Source: JAMXLO01 sp963850535 (lineage in GTDB: Bacteria > Pseudomonadota > Alphaproteobacteria > Acetobacterales > Acetobacteraceae). Taken from it: a stretch of 64,000 nucleotides of DNA. Made by a program: the position numbers and the translations under genes. The notes beneath the pieces were generated by a model. It saw only the letters and a program-made list of their open reading frames with translations, did not search any database and had not been told where the DNA came from. The stretch is from assembly GCA_963850535.1 (NCBI GenBank), contig CAWKMC010000021.1:62001-126000 (forward strand), in the 5' to 3' direction. This document shows, piece after piece, positions 53,140-61,366 of this stretch. Position 1 is the stretch's first letter, and each line of letters starts with the position of its first letter.

Positions 53140-53616
53140 CTAGGAGCCGGGTTGGCCTGAAAGTCTGATATTCACCCCACCTGGAGCGAGGGTCAGCCGA
53201 ACCCCTTGAGCTGTGGTGACCCCATCGATAACCACGCCATTCTGGTTACGCAGTATCCCCACGGAACCGCCGCCGGCGAGAGTTGCCCCGGCGGAGGCGG
53301 CAACGTAATTGCCGCCGAAATCGGCGACATTGCGCAGATTGTGCACTGTCCCGCTGCCGGTGACCCGGGTCACACCAACATCCACCACAGATAGCCCGTC
53401 CAATCGGAAGGGATATTGTCGACCTTGGTATGTCAGGGTTCCGCTGCCCCATTGAAAGCCAACGCCGAGGGCGACCGCGCCACCGCTGAAGGTGACGGTT
53501 CCTTCGGTCGCACTCAAATTGGCCGCTGATGCGGCGGGTGGGGGTGGATTTGATGCACAGCTAGCCAATGCGCCGACGCTCAGCGCCGCAACCGTCGTGA
53601 TTATGAAGCGATGCAT
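53140..53616 (-). CDS. Gly/Val-rich exported lipoprotein
   Basis: The 158-residue protein has a lipoprotein signal peptide (MHRFIITTVAALSVGALASC, lipobox LASC with Cys20). The mature part is Gly/Val/Thr rich beta-strand sequence: GVGFQWGSGTLTYQGRQYPF, LDGLSVVDVGVTRVTGSGTV, NYVAASAGATLAGGGSVG. I have seen this layout in uncharacterised alphaproteobacterial envelope proteins but cannot name the family with certainty. AGGGGAAAA precedes ATG 53616. Confidence 0.65.
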   Translation of the reverse strand: MHRFIITTVAALSVGALASCASNPPPPAASAANLSATEGTVTFSGGAVALGVGFQWGSGTLTYQGRQYPFRLDGLSVVDVGVTRVTGSGTVHNLRNVADFGGNYVAASAGATLAGGGSVGILRNQNGVVIDGVTTAQGVRLTLAPGGVNIRLSGQPGS

Positions 53617-53997
53617 CTGTTTTCCCCTACATTTCGTCCAGTGTGAGCTGCCTTTCTGGAGAAGACAATCGAGGATGGTTTTCCGGCGGAGAATCAGCGC
53701 AATGGATGGGGACGGCTGGCTGCCCCGAGTTGCACCTCTCTGGAGCGCCTCTCCGGCCGTCGGCTTCGGCGACCGCGATTCCTGACGCTGCGCGCCGAGG
53801 TGGCCGCCCCGCGGGTCGGTCGGGTCGCCGACCGCCACTCCCGCCTGCCCGACCGCTCGACGCGCTCTTGCGCGCACCGGTCGTGCTGGCAGGGCAGGGA
53901 GGTCGCCAGAGAGGTGACGGGACGAGGGAGGTTTCGGCCATACGCGGTCTGAGGAAGGCATCTGACGGCCTAGGGCGGGATCCGGGACACTCGGTTA
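53617..53997. other. 381-bp gap with no convincing gene
   Basis: Several GC-rich open frames cross this region on both strands but all have Arg/Pro/Ser-rich, shadow-like composition. The gap separates the divergent lipoprotein and MFS genes and should hold both promoters; no clear -35/-10 pair or hairpin was identified. Confidence 0.3.
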
Positions 53998-55227
53998 ATG
54001 GGTGCTGAGGGGCGCGCCGTCGCATTCGTCTGCGGGGCAGAAATTCTGGGCCTGGCCGGCTTCTCGCTGGTCCCGGCTTTGCTGCCACAGCTTATCGCGA
54101 CCTGGTCACTGAGCAACGCTGAGGCCGGTTGGCTCGCCGGTATAATGTCCGCCGGCTACATGGCGGCCGTGCTGCCGCTGGTAGCCCTCACTGATCGTAT
54201 GCCGGCCCGCACGATCTTTCTCGCCAGCAGCGCTTTGAATGCGCTGTCGTGCTTCGGCATTGCGACCAGCGACGGCCTGCTTCCAGCGCTTATTTGGCGA
54301 ACGATGAGCGGCATAGCGGTTGCCGGCATGTACATGCCGGGCCTGCGTGCCTTGACCGACGGGATGGCCGGGGCGAGCCGTGCCCGTGCCGCCGCGTGGT
54401 ACACCAGTTCGTTCACCCTCGGTTCGTCACTGTCTTTCCTGCTCGGTCAGATGGGCCTGATGTGGGGCTGGCGCGACGCATTCGTGGTGAGTGGCGCACT
54501 CGGGGTCATAGGCGTGCTGCTCGCCTGGGCCGCGCTGCCGCACAGGCCCAGCGAAACCCCCGCCGAGCGTCCGCGTGCGATGCCAAATTTCTGCAGGGTG
54601 CTCGGCCATCGCGACGTGCTGGTGCTGACCGTCGGCTACACAGCGACGATTTGGGGGACTGCCGGGCTGCGACAATGGATCGTGGTATTTCTTGCGTTCT
54701 GCGTGGCGAACCAGGGCGATGGTGCGACGCAGGGCTGGAGCATGCTGATGACCGGCGCGCTGGTCGGCTTGCTGGGCGTGCCAGCGGGCCTGATCGGCAA
54801 CGAGCTGTCGTTGCGCCTTGGTCTCCGTTCCACCGCCATGGGCGTGCTCTTGGTATCAGTGCTGGTGAATGGGTTGTTTGGCTTAGCCGCAATGCTGCCC
54901 TACGGCGCAGTCGTCGCCCTGGCGATGAGCGCGGGGTTCGTCGTGCAGGGCAATTTCTCCAATCTCACCTCGGGCCTGCTCGCCGTCGCCGAGCCGCAGC
55001 TGCGAGGTGCCACGGTGGCGGTGTACTCGTGCATCGGCTTCGCCGGAGGATTTGTCGGGACGCTGTTGTTTGGGCTGTCTCTCGATTGGTTTGGTGGCAC
55101 AGCGCGGCTCGCGGCCTGGATGGCGGCCTTCGGCATCTGCGCGATCGCCTGCCTGATCGGTGCTATCGCAACCGCATTCCTCTCGGATCTGGGGTCAGAG
55201 AGCTTCGGGCCGCGTGCCGAGAAGTAG
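53998..55227 (+). CDS. MFS transporter
   Basis: A 409-residue major-facilitator protein with 12 helices: FSLVPALLPQLIATWSLSNAEAGWLAGIMSAG at the start, LTDRMPARTIFLAS in the motif A position, and GMYMPGLRALTDGMAG in helix 4, a pattern shared with NimT/CynX-like and related exporters. The substrate is unknown. ATG 53998 starts the conserved part; no strong ribosome-binding site is visible. Confidence 0.78.
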   Translation: MGAEGRAVAFVCGAEILGLAGFSLVPALLPQLIATWSLSNAEAGWLAGIMSAGYMAAVLPLVALTDRMPARTIFLASSALNALSCFGIATSDGLLPALIWRTMSGIAVAGMYMPGLRALTDGMAGASRARAAAWYTSSFTLGSSLSFLLGQMGLMWGWRDAFVVSGALGVIGVLLAWAALPHRPSETPAERPRAMPNFCRVLGHRDVLVLTVGYTATIWGTAGLRQWIVVFLAFCVANQGDGATQGWSMLMTGALVGLLGVPAGLIGNELSLRLGLRSTAMGVLLVSVLVNGLFGLAAMLPYGAVVALAMSAGFVVQGNFSNLTSGLLAVAEPQLRGATVAVYSCIGFAGGFVGTLLFGLSLDWFGGTARLAAWMAAFGICAIACLIGAIATAFLSDLGSESFGPRAEK

Positions 55228-55363
55228 TTCGAACCAACTTCCTCGAGCTTGCCGGCGAGCAGCGGGGCGCGGTGATCGCGAGTGTGGTCGGCGCGCTGGT
55301 CGAGCTGCCATGCTCGCTCATGCACATGATATGTCCTTCGCGCGACTGATATGAGATGGCCTG

Positions 55364-55870
55364 ATGACGAAGCACTCCTTTACGGCACGAGCGGCTACTC
55401 CAGCTGACGCGTCCGAGATTGCGTCGATCTACAACCAAGGCATTGCCGATCGCGTTGGCACCTTCGAAACCGAACCGAGGAGCGTAAAGCAGATCGATGC
55501 CTGGTTCGATGGCCGACATCCGATTATGGTCGTTGAAGACGGGAGGGAGGTTGTGGCCTTCGCCTCTACCTCGGCCTACCGCTCCCGACCGTGCTACGCA
55601 GGGGTTGCGGAATTCTCGGTTTATGTCGCGCGCAATCATCGTGGCTCCGGTGCGGGCCATGTGGCCATGACGGCTCTGCTCGAGGCGGCAGAAGCGGCTG
55701 GGTTCTGGAAACTGTTGTCACGCATCTTCCCCGAGAACACGGCCAGCCGCGCGCTCATGGCGAAGGTCGGTTTCCGTGAGGTCGGCCTCTACCGCCGGCA
55801 CGGCAAGCTGGACGGCACCTGGCGTGATTGCGTGATCGTGGAGCGTCTGCTCGGCGAGGCGGCCGAATAG
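55364..55870 (+). CDS. GNAT acetyltransferase, phosphinothricin/arsinothricin (ArsN1) type
   Basis: The 168-residue enzyme has the start TARAATPADASEIASIYNQGI, the VGTFETEPRS loop, GVAEFSVYVARNHRGSGAGHVAM (acetyl-CoA loop) and LLSRIFPENTASRALMAKVGFREVGLYRRHGKLDGTWRDCVIVERLL. This matches the PPT/ArsN1 acetyltransferases that acetylate the amino group of phosphinothricin or arsinothricin; no other ars gene lies nearby, so another amino-acid-like substrate is possible. Confidence 0.85.
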   Translation: MTKHSFTARAATPADASEIASIYNQGIADRVGTFETEPRSVKQIDAWFDGRHPIMVVEDGREVVAFASTSAYRSRPCYAGVAEFSVYVARNHRGSGAGHVAMTALLEAAEAAGFWKLLSRIFPENTASRALMAKVGFREVGLYRRHGKLDGTWRDCVIVERLLGEAAE

Positions 55871-55935
55871 CCACGACCGGCTGGCGCGCGCCGGCTGTGT
55901 CAGTGCCGCACATGTCGTCCGTGGAGGTTGGCGTC

Positions 55936-56034
55936 CTAGTCAGCTCCTTCGGGAGCCGACGGATTTGTAATGAGGAGCGCATAGCCGATCATCGCCCACA
56001 CCACCATGCCCATAGCGATCGCTAATGCAAGCAT
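55936..56034 (-). CDS. 32-residue single-span membrane protein
   Basis: The frame MLALAIAMGMVVWAMIGYAL LITNPSAPEGAD is written here in two pieces: a membrane helix of about 22 residues followed by a short acidic tail. An excellent ribosome-binding site (AAGGAGAA, ending 5 bases before the ATG at 56034) makes it a credible gene despite its size. It lies 44 bp after another micro-membrane protein on the same strand. No named family recognised. Confidence 0.55.
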   Translation of the reverse strand: MLALAIAMGMVVWAMIGYALLITNPSAPEGAD

Positions 56035-56078
56035 CGTGTTCTCCTTCTCAGCGACGCCCCTGGCGACTGTCGCTGAGG

Positions 56079-56216
56079 TCAGGCTGTGAGCGCGATCTCG
56101 TCCACCGACGGCACCCGGTCGTCGGCTCGGTCCGTATGCCCCGGCCGTGGGTCGAGCAGTGCGCCGGCGACCAACGTCAGCAACAGAGCGCCCACACCAA
56201 GCAGCAGCGCAGTCAT
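56079..56216 (-). CDS. 45-residue single-span membrane protein
   Basis: MTALLLGVGALLLTLVAGAL is one membrane helix, followed by a charged tail (LDPRPGHTDRADDRVPSVDE). GGGGAGAAG lies just before ATG 56216. Together with the 32-residue gene downstream it forms a two-gene transcript of micro-membrane proteins. KdpF-like or oxidase small subunits have a similar build, but no kdp or oxidase genes are present. Confidence 0.5.
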   Translation of the reverse strand: MTALLLGVGALLLTLVAGALLDPRPGHTDRADDRVPSVDEIALTA

Positions 56217-56505
56217 TTGGTCTTCTCCCCACTTAGCCCATCGGGACTGGATGCAGGATGGGCAAGCAGCAGCTGAAGCGGGATGAATTGCTTCACAGCA
56301 GGGCTTACAGCAGCTTTTGGCCACCACGTGCTGTGTGACAGAACCGCAACGCTCTTCAGCGTATTCCCGCGGCACACATGAAAAGAAGACCTATCCGGGG
56401 TTAAAAGCGAGCGGCTACGTTTCATATGAGTACGGACGTCGCCAGAGCACGCGATATGCGGATTGCCGTTGTGTAGCGGGCAAGTCCACATGGGCCGGTG
56501 GTTGT

Positions 56506-56880
56506 TCAGTGGAACCGCAGCAGTGCGTCTCGCAGCACGACCGCGTCGTTATGCTGTTCGTCACGGGCACCGTACAACAGAGTTACGATGCCCTGACTCG
56601 CAAGTGCCCGAAGCTTCTCAAGTTCCGCGGAGTGCTGCTGGAGTTCCTCCTGATATCTTCGGCGAAACTCGGTCCACCTGGCCGGGTCGTGCCCAAACCA
56701 TCGACGCAGTCCGGTGCTCGGCGCGACGTCCTTGAGCCAAAGATCGACCCTGGCGTTCGCTTTGCTCATTCCACGCGGCCAAAGGCGGTCCACCAGAATG
56801 CGCGTCCCGTCGTCCGGGGTTGCCGGCTCGTAGACGCGCTTGAGCTTTACCCGCCCGGCTGAAACAGGGCGGTGCCCCAT
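56506..56880 (-). CDS. DUF488 family protein (YeaO-like)
   Basis: The 124-residue protein has the DUF488 pattern: KRVYEPATPDDGTRILVDRLWPRGMSK, LWLKDVAPSTGLRRWFGHDPARW and VTLLYGARDEQHNDAVVLRDAL. Function not established; the conserved Arg/Trp/His positions suggest an enzyme or nucleic-acid-related role. It lies 12 bp before (upstream side) the succinate-semialdehyde dehydrogenase stop, on the same strand, so the two may share a transcript. Confidence 0.85.
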   Translation of the reverse strand: MGHRPVSAGRVKLKRVYEPATPDDGTRILVDRLWPRGMSKANARVDLWLKDVAPSTGLRRWFGHDPARWTEFRRRYQEELQQHSAELEKLRALASQGIVTLLYGARDEQHNDAVVLRDALLRFH

Positions 56881-56892
56881 CGATGCCGGTGG

Positions 56893-58371
56893 TCAGGTGC
56901 CGATGCCACCGACCGCCAGATACTTGATCTCCAGATAATCCTCGATCCCATACTTGGACCCTTCGCGTCCAAGACCGGATGCCTTCATCCCGCCGAACGG
57001 TGCCACCTCGGTCGAGATGATGCCCTCATTGATGCCGATGATGCCGTATTCCAATGCTTCGGCGACACGGAAGATGCGGCCTATGTCGCGGGCGTAGAAA
57101 TACGACGCCAGGCCGAACTCGGTGTCGTTCGCCAGCTTGATCGCTTCTTCCTCGGTCTTGAACCGGAAGAGCGGTGCCACCGGACCGAACGTCTCTTCGC
57201 GGAAGATCACAGCATCCTTCGGCACATTGGCGAGCACTGTCGGCTGGAAGAAGTTGCCGCCCAATGTGTGCCGTTTGCCGCCGGTTACCACTGACGCGCC
57301 ACGCTTCAGCGCATCCTCGATATGTTCTTCGACCTTTTTCACGGCATCTGCATTGATCAACGGCCCCTGCGCAACACCCGGTTCCATGCCGTTGCCGACC
57401 TTCATTGCTTCCACCGCCGCCTTCAGCTTTGCGGAGAACGCGTCGTACACACCCTCCTGCACCAGGATGCGATTGGCGCAAACGCAGGTCTGGCCGGTGT
57501 TGCGATATTTGCTCGCCATCGCGCCGGTGACGGCCGCGTCCAGATCGGCGTCGTCGAACACGATGAACGGCGCATTGCCGCCCAGTTCCATGCTGGTCTT
57601 CTTGATAGTCGGTGCGCATTGCGCGAGCAGCTTGGCACCCACCTCGGTGGATCCGGTAAAGGTCAGCTTGCGTACCAGCGGATTAGATGTGAGCTCGCCC
57701 CCGGTTTCCCCGGACGGTCCGGTGATGACATTGCACACCCCCGCCGGCATGCCGGCGCGCTCGCACAGCACCGCAAGCGCCAGCGCCGAGAAAGGCGTCT
57801 GCGAGGCGGGGCGGATCACGCCGGTGCAACCTGCCGCCCAACCAGGGCCTGCCTTGCGAGTAATCATCGCCGCGGGGAAGTTCCAGGGCGTGATGGCGGC
57901 GAACACGCCGATCGGTTCCTTCAGCACCAGGATACGGCGCCCCTTGCCATTCTGCGGAATCGTGTCGCCGTAAATTCGCTTGCCTTCTTCGGCGAACCAC
58001 TCGATGAAGCTGGCCGCATAGGCTATTTCGCCCTTGCTCTCTGTCAGTGGCTTGCCCTGCTCGGCGGTCATGATCACGGCCAGATCGTCGGCATTCGCGA
58101 GCATCAGGTCATTCAACTTGCGCAGGATCGCCGCGCGATCCTTGGCCAGCATCGCACGCCAGGCGCCCTGCGCTCGATGCGCCGCCTCGATGGCACGGCG
58201 TGTCTCCGCGGCACCAAGCGCAGGGACCTCACCGATCGCCTCGCCGGTCGCCGGATTTTTCACCAAGAGCGTGCGGCCGCTATCGGCCTGCACCCACTTG
58301 CCGTCGATGTAGTTGGCCTGACGGAACAGCGTCGGGTCTTGGAGCGGCAGCGGAGAGGTTGGGTTCAGCAT
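56893..58371 (-). CDS. gabD: Succinate-semialdehyde dehydrogenase GabD
   Basis: The 492-residue aldehyde dehydrogenase shows GabD-type features: FAAITPWNFPAAMI, MELGGNAPFIVFDDADLDAA (Glu262), active Cys296 in NTGQTCVCANRI (with Cys298), and EVAPFGGMKASGLGREGSKYG. It oxidises succinate semialdehyde to succinate with NAD(P). One oddity: the usual Lys in the cofactor strand (VxKPA) is Arg187 (VIRPAS), and the preceding stretch is KAGPGWAAGC. No gabT lies nearby. Confidence 0.9.
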   Translation of the reverse strand: MLNPTSPLPLQDPTLFRQANYIDGKWVQADSGRTLLVKNPATGEAIGEVPALGAAETRRAIEAAHRAQGAWRAMLAKDRAAILRKLNDLMLANADDLAVIMTAEQGKPLTESKGEIAYAASFIEWFAEEGKRIYGDTIPQNGKGRRILVLKEPIGVFAAITPWNFPAAMITRKAGPGWAAGCTGVIRPASQTPFSALALAVLCERAGMPAGVCNVITGPSGETGGELTSNPLVRKLTFTGSTEVGAKLLAQCAPTIKKTSMELGGNAPFIVFDDADLDAAVTGAMASKYRNTGQTCVCANRILVQEGVYDAFSAKLKAAVEAMKVGNGMEPGVAQGPLINADAVKKVEEHIEDALKRGASVVTGGKRHTLGGNFFQPTVLANVPKDAVIFREETFGPVAPLFRFKTEEEAIKLANDTEFGLASYFYARDIGRIFRVAEALEYGIIGINEGIISTEVAPFGGMKASGLGREGSKYGIEDYLEIKYLAVGGIGT

Positions 58372-58434
58372 AGCGGGTTCCTCCTTGCCTCCAACATAGG
58401 ACGTCCGCCCTGCCGTGTCAGGGTCCGCTCGGGC

Positions 58435-59637
58435 TCAACGGCGTTCGGCTATCGCTACCGCCTTGGCTTCCACCAATCCCTCGATCTCCGTCTCGCCATA
58501 TCCCAGTTCGCCTAGCACCTCGCGGGTGTGCTCGCCGAGGCGCGGTGCCAGTCGATGCACGCCGCCCGGGCTAGTGGAGAACCGTGTCGGTGGCCGTGCC
58601 TGGCGGATTACTCCCTCGCTGGGATGATCGAGCTCCTGAAACAGTCCCACCGCCTTCAGGTGCGGCTGCTCGGTGACCTCAGACAATCTGGCGAACGCGG
58701 TGTGAGGCACGTCGATCGACAGCAGCAGCCCCTCCCATTCCGCCGTCGTTCTTGCCGGGCCGATTTCGCGCATACGTTCGTAGATACGATCAATATTGCG
58801 CGCCCTGGCCACTGGATCGCGCACGGAAAATTCCTCGATGCACTCCGGATGACCCACCGCCTCGAAGAAGGCGCACCAGTTGGCACCCGAGTAGGGCAGC
58901 ATGGTCATCCACCCGTCCTTTGTTCGCACAGGACGACGTGCCTTCATCCGCTTGTAGCCTGCGGGTCCGGTGGGCGGCTCGAATGCCATGCCGCCGAACA
59001 TCTCGATGCTGTTGAACGCCGCCAGCGTCTCAAGCATCGGCACTTCCACCATCTGGCCCTCGCCGGTGCGCTCGCGGTGCAGCAGCGCCGCCGTGACGGC
59101 GGAGGTGAGCGCCATGCCGCAGATCTTGTCGCCGATGAGACTTGGGACGAAAGCCGGCTCATCATCGGTACCCATGGCTGAGGCGAAGCCGGATGCAGCC
59201 TGGATGATTTCATCGAACGCCGGGCGCGCGCGCCATGGTCCATCCTGGCCAAAGCCGACGGCGCTTGCATAAACGATGCGCGGATTCAACGCACGGCACG
59301 CCTCGTAGCTGAAGCCGAGCCGCGCCAGTCCGGCTGGGCGGATATTGCTGACCAGCGCATCCACTGTGGGGATCAGGCGGCGCAGCACTTCGTTCCCCTC
59401 AGGATGCTTCAGATCCACTGCAATGCTGCGCTTGTTGCGGTTCGCGGCCATGAACTGGCCGCTCATGCCGCGGTTGCGGAATACACCTGACGTTCGCCAG
59501 GTGTCGCCGGTCAGGCTCTCCACCTTGATGATCTCGGCGCCCCAGTCGCCCAGCGTCTGAGTTCCGAACGGACCGAACAGCACGGTAGTCAGGTCGAGGA
59601 TGCGGAGGCCCTTGAGCGGCCCGGTCGGTTCGCTCAT
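58435..59637 (-). CDS. Class III CoA-transferase (CaiB/BaiF family)
   Basis: The 400-residue protein begins with LKGLRILDLTTVLFGPFGTQTLGDWGAEIIKVE and RNKRSIAVDLKHPEG, the CoA-binding start of family III, and carries catalytic Asp170 in SLIGDKICGM. It moves CoA between carboxylic acids. The acid cannot be read from the sequence. It lies 63 bp upstream of gabD on the same strand, so a shared transcript and a dicarboxylate-type substrate are possible. Confidence 0.9.
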   Translation of the reverse strand: MSEPTGPLKGLRILDLTTVLFGPFGTQTLGDWGAEIIKVESLTGDTWRTSGVFRNRGMSGQFMAANRNKRSIAVDLKHPEGNEVLRRLIPTVDALVSNIRPAGLARLGFSYEACRALNPRIVYASAVGFGQDGPWRARPAFDEIIQAASGFASAMGTDDEPAFVPSLIGDKICGMALTSAVTAALLHRERTGEGQMVEVPMLETLAAFNSIEMFGGMAFEPPTGPAGYKRMKARRPVRTKDGWMTMLPYSGANWCAFFEAVGHPECIEEFSVRDPVARARNIDRIYERMREIGPARTTAEWEGLLLSIDVPHTAFARLSEVTEQPHLKAVGLFQELDHPSEGVIRQARPPTRFSTSPGGVHRLAPRLGEHTREVLGELGYGETEIEGLVEAKAVAIAERR

Positions 59638-59947
59638 GGCCGGCTAGTGTTCCCCCCCGGTGTGCCGCGCTCGTGCACGATCTGGCTCTCTCCATAATCT
59701 GGACGGTCACCGGAACGTCTGCGTCCGCACCTGCACGGTACCGGTGACAGCGTGATCCGTCCACCCGAGTTGGCGTCGATGACGGACGATGCTGGGCCTG
59801 CTTGACTAGCGAGGGCCAAAGAGCAAGGAACGTCGCTCCAGGACAGCCATGTTGCGCAACGTCTACGGGCCCGTATGCGGTGGCTTGCGTCTGGTCGGGC
59901 TTCCCGTGTGCGGTTAAGTCTGCCCTTCAATGTTGAGGAGTGAGCTG
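59638..59947. other. 310-bp gap between the CoA-transferase and dps genes
   Basis: The gap separates divergent genes and should hold both promoters. A GGTGACAG and several short GC-rich inverted repeats are seen (for example GGTACCGGTGACAG near 59738), but nothing with a clear operator or OxyR-type pattern. No small gene was found. Confidence 0.3.
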
Positions 59948-60436
59948 ATGCGGATGCACAAAACCCTGAACGATCTGAACGCCAATACAAAGCAAGCAGC
60001 CATTCAGTTGTTGAACGCAAAGGTAGCCGACGGCATCGACCTCGCCTTGCTGACGAAGCAGGCGCACTGGAACCTGAAAGGGCCGCAGTTCATTGCCGTG
60101 CACGAAATGTTGGACGGCTTTCGCATGCAGATCGATGGCCATGTCGACACCATGGCGGAACGCGTTGTGCAACTTGGCGGCACCGCTCTGGGCACTGCGC
60201 AGACAGTGGTTCAGTCAACGACACTGTCACCCTATCCCACGGACATTTATGCCATCAAGGAACACCTCGCCGCATTGATCGAGCGATATGGCAAGGTCGC
60301 CAATTCGCTGCGTCATGCTATCGACGAAGCAGACGAGGCCGGTGATGCAGATACGGCTGATATCTTCACCGCCGCATCGCGCGATCTCGACAAGGCGTTG
60401 TGGTTCCTGGAAGCGCACGTCCAGGATGCGGCCTGA
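59948..60436 (+). CDS. dps: Dps-family ferritin-like DNA protection protein
   Basis: The 162-residue four-helix protein has the Dps ferroxidase motif KQAHWNLKGPQFIAVHEMLDGFRMQIDGHVDTMAERVV, which contains the His and Asp/Glu pair shared between subunits. Dps forms a dodecamer that oxidises and stores iron and shields DNA in starvation or peroxide stress. ATG 59948 was chosen because GAGGAG (59935-59940) lies 7 bases before it; the ATG at 59930 lacks a ribosome-binding site. Confidence 0.92.
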   Translation: MRMHKTLNDLNANTKQAAIQLLNAKVADGIDLALLTKQAHWNLKGPQFIAVHEMLDGFRMQIDGHVDTMAERVVQLGGTALGTAQTVVQSTTLSPYPTDIYAIKEHLAALIERYGKVANSLRHAIDEADEAGDADTADIFTAASRDLDKALWFLEAHVQDAA

Positions 60437-60439
60437 CGG

Positions 60440-61174
60440 CTAGGGCATTCGTCCTAACAGTTCGCCCACCTCGGCCCGGCGCGCCCAATACTCCCAGGCG
60501 CGCCAGGACCCCGGCGCAGCGGGATTGAAGCCGATATCTGCCCGGATCTCGCCCGGCGCCAATGGCTTTAGGGTACCGAAGCGGAGCGCGGTCGTGAGCA
60601 CCCGTGCGTTGACCGGCAAATAGACCGAGGTCCGCACCACATCCATGATTGTGCTGCCGGCTGCGGCAAAGCCATGGCCGCGCATCAGCACCACGCGTCC
60701 CTGACCCAGACACCTGGCCAGGTCCCGCCCGTGATCGACATTGGTGACGAGCAGATTGGTTTCGTCGCCGAACATCTCCGCGATGTCCCACACCGGCACG
60801 CTTGCACCGATGCCGCGGGCCACATGGATGACTGGCCGCAACGGCACGTTGGTAATGCTGAATGCGAGGGTCTCTTCCGCATGGCTGTGCACCACCGCTT
60901 GGACATCAGGCCGCGCCTCATAGATGGCACCGTGGATGAAGCGCTCCAAGTAAGGCGGGCGGTCGTCATCGCCGATCACTTTGCTGTCGAGTGCAAACTC
61001 CATAATGTCCGCCTCAGTCACCAGTTCGGGGCTGCGTGACCGGGCCAACAGGAAATGCTCGGGTCTCGACGGGTGCCGGATACTCACATGGCCGTAAGCG
61101 TCCACTACGTTCTGGTGGGCGAGAATGCGGTTGGCGATCACCAAGTCCCGCCGTGCCTGATCAAGCTCTGCCAT
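60440..61174 (-). CDS. Class II aldolase/adducin family protein
   Basis: The 244-residue protein has the family core: NRILAHQNVVDAYGHVSIRHP, YEARPDVQAVVHSHAEETLAFS with the zinc-binding H-x-H, and RVVLMRGHGFAAAGSTIMD with the third His. These enzymes cleave or decarboxylate sugar phosphates or hydroxyacids with a divalent metal. The substrate is unknown; the short N-terminus and lack of sugar-kinase neighbours fit the 'hydroxyacid' branch of the family. It converges with dps, 3 bp apart. Confidence 0.85.
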   Translation of the reverse strand: MAELDQARRDLVIANRILAHQNVVDAYGHVSIRHPSRPEHFLLARSRSPELVTEADIMEFALDSKVIGDDDRPPYLERFIHGAIYEARPDVQAVVHSHAEETLAFSITNVPLRPVIHVARGIGASVPVWDIAEMFGDETNLLVTNVDHGRDLARCLGQGRVVLMRGHGFAAAGSTIMDVVRTSVYLPVNARVLTTALRFGTLKPLAPGEIRADIGFNPAAPGSWRAWEYWARRAEVGELLGRMP

Positions 61175-61366
61175 ACCGGAGCCTCCCGCGCGGATGAACA
61201 CTGTAGAGAGTTGGCGTCTCGCCAAGGTGGTGGGTCAACGGCGACGGCGGTTGCACTTTACCCCCTCTCCGGCGCATACGGGCCCGGTAATGGCGTTCCG
61301 GATCGCAGCGCGTTGCTCCATTCTCAGGCCAGCCCACCGCGGCGCTCTTTTGAGGCTCCTCCGCCG

